This document shows, piece after piece, positions 60,039 to 64,000 of a stretch of 64,000 bases of DNA (positions are counted from its first letter, which is position 1; every line of letters begins with the position of its first letter). Below the pieces are notes generated by a model, which searched no databases, was not told the origin of the DNA, and saw only the letters and a list, made by a program, of their open reading frames with translations. Made by a program: the position numbers and the translations under genes. This DNA comes from Prevotella sp. E9-3 (GTDB taxonomy: Bacteria > Bacteroidota > Bacteroidia > Bacteroidales > Bacteroidaceae). The stretch lies in the NCBI RefSeq assembly GCF_022024015.1, contig NZ_CP091786.1, positions 2,728,001 to 2,792,000 on the forward strand, in the 5' to 3' direction.

Positions 60039-62117
60039 TTAGCGAACGATGAACTTCTTGCCGTTATGGATGTACAGACCCTTCTGAGTGGGCTGTGCAA
60101 TGCGTACGCCATTCAGGTTGTACCATGCATTGTCATCGTTCTTAACAGTCTTAATGTCGCTAATGGCAGAAGGAGCGTCACCAATTGTCATACCTGCTGC
60201 GTAGTAAGCGGTATAATTACTGCTGCTCTTAAAGCGAGTCAGGATTACAGGAGTAACAGCTGTATAATAGTTATCTTCAGCGTTATACAGGAAATAAACG
60301 TCAGTAACTTTGCCGTCAGTTCCTTCGCCATTTGACATATAGCCGGTAAGATATGCACTCAGACCGTTTGACAGGTCACCAACATACTGGTTCATGGGGA
60401 ATACAACATACTGCTTATTCTCGATGGTGGTGAAAGTACCTTTCAGCCAGCTTCCTGGAATTTCTGTAGCGAACAAATTCTGAATATACAAATCATCACC
60501 GTCGCGACCAACCTTAACAGTTCCTGTTACTTCTGTTGGCTCTTGAGCATTCTGTGTACCATAGTTACCCTTGAAAGGCATGTCGGTAGTAACAAGGTTC
60601 TCAGGAGCAGTTGTTGGAGATGGCTTTGTTCCGAGGAACAGTCCATTGTAGTAATATGCATACTGAGTGGTCTCAGAACCCTTATAGATCATGATAGTTG
60701 CAGAGTAGGAATAAGTGTCAGCATCTGCATCATAGTCAAGAGTAAGCTCTTTAGGACCATCTTCGCCACCATAGCCTGCAAAGAAGTGCGGAGTGCCTTC
60801 ATAAGCGCCTGTATAGGTTACAGGAACGGTGATAGTACCCTTTTCTGCATCGTATGTACCCTTTACCCATGCTTCTGGAATTTGAATGTCAAGTCCTTGG
60901 AAATAAAAATCATTCTCCAATTTTGCGATTTTTGCCTTAGAAGTCATGTCCTGACGCTCGTTTCCTACATAGATAGAGAAACTGAATGGATATTCAACAG
61001 GTGTGAGTCCCTCTGGCAATGTTACGAGTTCGCCAGTCTCTGCCTCAGGAATGGCAAATTCTGAACCGTCAGTGAGCTCGATTGTAAAGATGTCTTCGGG
61101 GAAGGTCCATCCTCCAACGCCTGACAGATAGATTGCCATGCCAATTTCGGCTTTCAGCTGAGTACCTTCCACTTTTCCATACAAATCATCAAGATACTGA
61201 CCGTCAAAGCCCCACAATGTGAAATATCCGTAATTGCTATTGTAGTACACAGTCTGCTTACCACCAGCAATAGAGAAAGTCTTGTCTGCCTCAATTGCAA
61301 TATCTACGACCTCACCAAGATCAAAGTTATGGAAATTCCATACGGTAACAGACTTGGCATCTTCGCTCTGTGAGATAAAACAGTTTTGAGTTACCTCGTT
61401 ACGGTTACCGGTTGGTTCCCCAGTTTCCGCGTCAACTTCAGCAGTCGTATAGCTCATAGAGCCATTTACAGGAGCAAGGAATGTACCATTCATAGCACCA
61501 TTGATACCAAAATTATCCCCTGTGCCATAGGCTTCAGCCCAAAGCTGGTCGATACTTATAGTACCGTCTTCGTTAGCGGTGCCCGTAAACGCATCAGTAC
61601 CTGTTTCACTTTCCATATTAAACATAGTAAAGTCACCATAGGTTTCGTGGCTCCATAATGTCTGGCCTGCGGCTATCGTAATGGCTCCCGTTTCAAGGTC
61701 AACAGTTGCTGAAATGGGTAAGTCTGTATAATAAGCATTGCTGTTAATGCCATAAATATTGATGGTGTTATTACCAGTTGCTTCAATACGTGCAGGAATA
61801 CCCTTACGACTAATAGTTGCAGGTACTAACTGGGATTCTTCAGTTTCTTCATCTTGTTCCATATAGTACTGATATGAGCATGCAATATACTCACCTTCCA
61901 ATTCGCTGGCGGAAGCTAATGCGCGACGAGGGGTAGATTTTTTGAACACCTGCGGCTTGTTTTGAATCTTACCAGTGTACTTCATGGGAGTAACTGTACG
62001 CTCCAATTGCGGTTTTGCAAACTGCTGTAATGAAGAAACCTGCATGCGCTCCTTCAGCTGTGCAAATGATGTAACTGCTACCATCACAGCTACAAGCATA
62101 AGTAAAAACTTTTTCAT
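60039..62117 (-). CDS. Secreted beta-rich protein with T9SS C-terminal domain, function unknown
   Basis: The product is 692 residues from the ATG at 62117 (MKKFLLMLVAVMVAVTSFAQ, signal peptide). The body contains repeated ~170-residue units: motifs FYFQGLDIQIPEAWVKGTYD and LYIQNLFATEIPGSWLKGTF are clearly related, as are YYNGLFLG and related turns, suggesting beta-propeller- or beta-sandwich-like repeats. The C-terminus (WYNLNGVRIAQPTQKGLYIH, then NGKKFIVR) is a T9SS sorting domain. I do not recognise the family. It lies downstream of the lipoprotein gene at 62154-63263 and is separated by 36 bp, so the three genes at the right end of the window may be one operon of surface proteins. Confidence 0.7.
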   Translation of the reverse strand: MKKFLLMLVAVMVAVTSFAQLKERMQVSSLQQFAKPQLERTVTPMKYTGKIQNKPQVFKKSTPRRALASASELEGEYIACSYQYYMEQDEETEESQLVPATISRKGIPARIEATGNNTINIYGINSNAYYTDLPISATVDLETGAITIAAGQTLWSHETYGDFTMFNMESETGTDAFTGTANEDGTISIDQLWAEAYGTGDNFGINGAMNGTFLAPVNGSMSYTTAEVDAETGEPTGNRNEVTQNCFISQSEDAKSVTVWNFHNFDLGEVVDIAIEADKTFSIAGGKQTVYYNSNYGYFTLWGFDGQYLDDLYGKVEGTQLKAEIGMAIYLSGVGGWTFPEDIFTIELTDGSEFAIPEAETGELVTLPEGLTPVEYPFSFSIYVGNERQDMTSKAKIAKLENDFYFQGLDIQIPEAWVKGTYDAEKGTITVPVTYTGAYEGTPHFFAGYGGEDGPKELTLDYDADADTYSYSATIMIYKGSETTQYAYYYNGLFLGTKPSPTTAPENLVTTDMPFKGNYGTQNAQEPTEVTGTVKVGRDGDDLYIQNLFATEIPGSWLKGTFTTIENKQYVVFPMNQYVGDLSNGLSAYLTGYMSNGEGTDGKVTDVYFLYNAEDNYYTAVTPVILTRFKSSSNYTAYYAAGMTIGDAPSAISDIKTVKNDDNAWYNLNGVRIAQPTQKGLYIHNGKKFIVR

Positions 62118-62153
62118 AAGCATTCTTTTTAAAAAGTTAATGACCTTAGTTAA

Positions 62154-63263
62154 TTAATATGTAAATTTTAGATTCAAGAATTCATAAGCAATTCCTTTTC
62201 TGGCACCTTGTGATGCACCTGTAGGACTACTGAACTTGCAGACAATAATGCCATCTGTACTATAGGTAGCCGCTAATGCGTTGTTGCGTACATAGTTTAA
62301 TATAGGCATTGCGTTCTCATCGACCTGCCACTCAAATGCCATACGGTAGGCATTCGTGGCCTGAGTAGTAACGGCAGTGGGGTAGTGGCGGTTGCCTGTA
62401 TTGACGTTATATGCGCTCATCAGACAACGCAGCGTGTATGTCGTTTCGTCTTCTGTCAAATTACCAGGTGAGTATCCTGCCGGAACATAGTACTCCACCA
62501 TATTCTTGGTACTTGCGTTATAAGTAATCGAAAGGTCCCCTTCGGCCATTAGCCCTTTAATAAGATAGGTGTTCTCTTTCGCGTTATCTGCAACCACAGT
62601 GATGTCTTTCTGATACTTGTTACCAGCCTCATCTTCATAGGTTGCCTTGGTGAGAGAGGTGAAAGGCAAATTGGCACCCCATTGGGCGATATTAATGGTC
62701 TTTTTGAATTGAGCCGCTTCAAACGACAGCTTGATGCTACCATGACGGTAGTTGCCACTCTCATTGGGATCTACACTAACGGAGTAGCCCTCATCCACTT
62801 TTTCTATGTGAATCCAATCATCAGAGACTTCAAAATTGAAGATAATGTTACTCTTGTCAGGAATAATTGCAGATTCATTCATTGACATATCGAAGAGATA
62901 TGCATCTTTAGCATTGAGAGCAAGTAGCAGTCCATGCTGAGTTGCTGTAACGTTAGCTGTTTTACCATCGTCAGCAGTAAGAACAATCTTGGCTGAGCGT
63001 GCTTCCATTGAGGCATTCGGTTGTGCCTTTACGGTTACGGTAGATCCATCGGCTGACAGAGTAATCCATTTGGCATCAGTCGCCGCTTTTACCGTTGAGG
63101 TGCTGGCAATAATGCTGCCCTCACCACCGTCTGCGCCGAACAAAACGTCGGCCTTGGTGATGGTCAGTGCTTCAATGCCGTCGTATGTTGCGTCATCTTC
63201 GCCACAGGACATTATCGAAGTAATACCTGCCAGCAATACGAGAAAACAGAATATCTTTTTCAT
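62154..63263 (-). CDS. BACON-domain surface lipoprotein
   Basis: The product is 369 residues. The lipoprotein signal ends at SIMSCGEDDATY, with the Cys about residue 20 and acidic residues following. Residues about 30-115 form a BACON-like Ig domain (WITLSADGSTVTVKAQPNAS, KIVLTADDGKTANVTATQHG), and a second, weaker one (about 130-210) ends KKTINIAQWG. The C-terminal part (about 215-369) carries blocks such as TLRCLMSAYNVNTGNRHYPT. BACON domains are found in Bacteroidota glycan-binding and mucin- or plant-polysaccharide-related lipoproteins. Function unknown. Confidence 0.72.
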   Translation of the reverse strand: MKKIFCFLVLLAGITSIMSCGEDDATYDGIEALTITKADVLFGADGGEGSIIASTSTVKAATDAKWITLSADGSTVTVKAQPNASMEARSAKIVLTADDGKTANVTATQHGLLLALNAKDAYLFDMSMNESAIIPDKSNIIFNFEVSDDWIHIEKVDEGYSVSVDPNESGNYRHGSIKLSFEAAQFKKTINIAQWGANLPFTSLTKATYEDEAGNKYQKDITVVADNAKENTYLIKGLMAEGDLSITYNASTKNMVEYYVPAGYSPGNLTEDETTYTLRCLMSAYNVNTGNRHYPTAVTTQATNAYRMAFEWQVDENAMPILNYVRNNALAATYSTDGIIVCKFSSPTGASQGARKGIAYEFLNLKFTY

Positions 63264-63293
63264 ATGTGATAGTGTTTCTTAGGGTTATACCAT

Positions 63294-64000
63294 TTATTCT
63301 ACTCTAACAAGGGTGAACGGTGACTCAAACTGTGTTAAGTATCCGGCACGTCCGTCACCTGTTGGGGGATTGTCAGTAAAGGCATAGGTCCACAACTCAT
63401 TGTATTCACCACCAGCGAAGGTGATGGTCAGTGGGGTGGTGGCACTGTTCTTACCCTTGAACTGAATGTTTGGGTCCCACGCCATGGCATTGTCGCCAAC
63501 AGCGATGAGCCAAACGTAGTAGGTGTTGTTAAACATTCCCATGGACTGTGGAGAAATGACAAACGAACCCTTGGTGTACTTATAGTAAGCCGTTACTGTG
63601 CCCTCTACGGCGTCGTCGAGATTCTTGATGGTATAACTTGAACCGTCGCCGTTAGCTGTAATGGTACAGATATGGGCGTTTTCAGCTGTGCCCACATAGT
63701 ACTTGCCTGCCAGGTCTTCATACGAACGCCATCCGTCGGGCAGTTTGCCCACCAATACGCTTGCCTCACTGTCATCGGTAGTGTACGTGTTTTTGCTGGC
63801 ATCATAGGTAAAGCTGTCGAAAGTGCGCTGACCAATGGTGATAGTCTTATAGAGTTTCAGACCTTTGTTGGTCAGTACATAGGCTGTTGACTTGGTCTCT
63901 TCACCGATAGTAATGGAGGCCTGCTGAGTCTCTAAGTCGAGTTCCATGGTCACGTCATCCTTGACAAAAGTCTCATAGAGTTGACCGTCTATAACCTTTT
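63294..64000 (-). CDS. Probable surface lipoprotein, N-terminus beyond the window
   Basis: The frame is open to the window edge; about 235 C-terminal residues are visible. It begins KVIDGQLYETFVKDDVTMEL in the window. The GTG at 63953 is internal and not a real start. The sequence is beta-rich (YVLTNKGLKLYKTITIGQRT, YYVGTAENAHICTITANGDG) and ends FTLVRVE. It resembles the DUF4302-type lipoproteins of Bacteroidota, but this is a weak impression. It precedes the BACON-domain gene by 30 bp on the same strand, so the genes are probably co-transcribed. Confidence 0.6.
   Translation of the reverse strand, partial: KVIDGQLYETFVKDDVTMELDLETQQASITIGEETKSTAYVLTNKGLKLYKTITIGQRTFDSFTYDASKNTYTTDDSEASVLVGKLPDGWRSYEDLAGKYYVGTAENAHICTITANGDGSSYTIKNLDDAVEGTVTAYYKYTKGSFVISPQSMGMFNNTYYVWLIAVGDNAMAWDPNIQFKGKNSATTPLTITFAGGEYNELWTYAFTDNPPTGDGRAGYLTQFESPFTLVRVE

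Overview
The window is chromosomal DNA from a member of the Bacteroidota, most likely a Prevotella-like, plant-polysaccharide-degrading member of the Bacteroidales. Three things point there. The intergenic regions repeatedly carry the Bacteroidota -7 promoter element TAnnTTTG and few obvious Shine-Dalgarno sites. There are type IX secretion (T9SS) and gliding-related genes (porE-like, gldH) together with several large secreted proteins ending in a T9SS-type C-terminal domain. The enzymes include GH127/DUF1680, GH115 and GH51 enzymes that trim xylan and arabinan side chains. The genus is an inference. I saw no rRNA, tRNA, transposase or prophage genes.

Layout. 1-8960: a sodium/solute symporter (cut by the window edge), a porin, topB, a porE-like OmpA lipoprotein, a PspC protein, an rsmF-type rRNA methyltransferase and thyA. 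9053-14372: two paralogous lipoproteins, a membrane-anchored AraC regulator, a flippase-like membrane protein and pepD. 14554-25798: a secreted carbohydrate-enzyme block. It holds a 1379-residue GH127-module-esterase-module protein, a GLUG-type surface protein with a small acidic partner ORF, and a GH115 alpha-glucuronidase with two copies of the same accessory module. The two enzyme genes share an operator-like palindrome at the same distance from the promoter. 25888-34096: a complete type II-C CRISPR-Cas locus with 30 repeats and 29 spacers, cas2, cas1, cas9 and a divergent tracrRNA. 34203-40133: an accessory segment with a second GLUG-type protein and its small acidic partner, an antitoxin with a toxin remnant, a decayed copy of the cas9 start, a four-helix-bundle gene driven by a copy of the cas9 promoter, and a second, complete-looking tracrRNA with a different terminator. 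40168-45704: phased palindromes and a structured leader before corA, then a DUF349 protein, folA and a DASS transporter. 46003-52347: a stand-alone IMP cyclohydrolase gene followed by the rod-shape operon mreB-mreC-mreD-mrdA-rodA. 52359-64000: the metF-holB-ricT-gldH operon, an alpha/beta hydrolase, GH51, a single-domain response regulator and a cluster of surface proteins.

How it fits together. The CRISPR array is read toward cas2 on the + strand. Every repeat carries its own Bacteroidota-type promoter, so each crRNA can be transcribed independently, and the tracrRNA anti-repeat matches the 5' half of the repeat. The most unusual feature is the duplicated tracrRNA/cas9-promoter segment 5.9 kb away. 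There the promoter now drives a four-helix-bundle protein, a RuvC-I fragment of a lost cas9 copy still follows it, and the tracrRNA keeps its anti-repeat and nexus but has acquired another terminator hairpin. The secreted enzymes probably remove arabinose, glucuronic acid and acetyl side groups from xylan-type hemicellulose and leave the cell through the T9SS.
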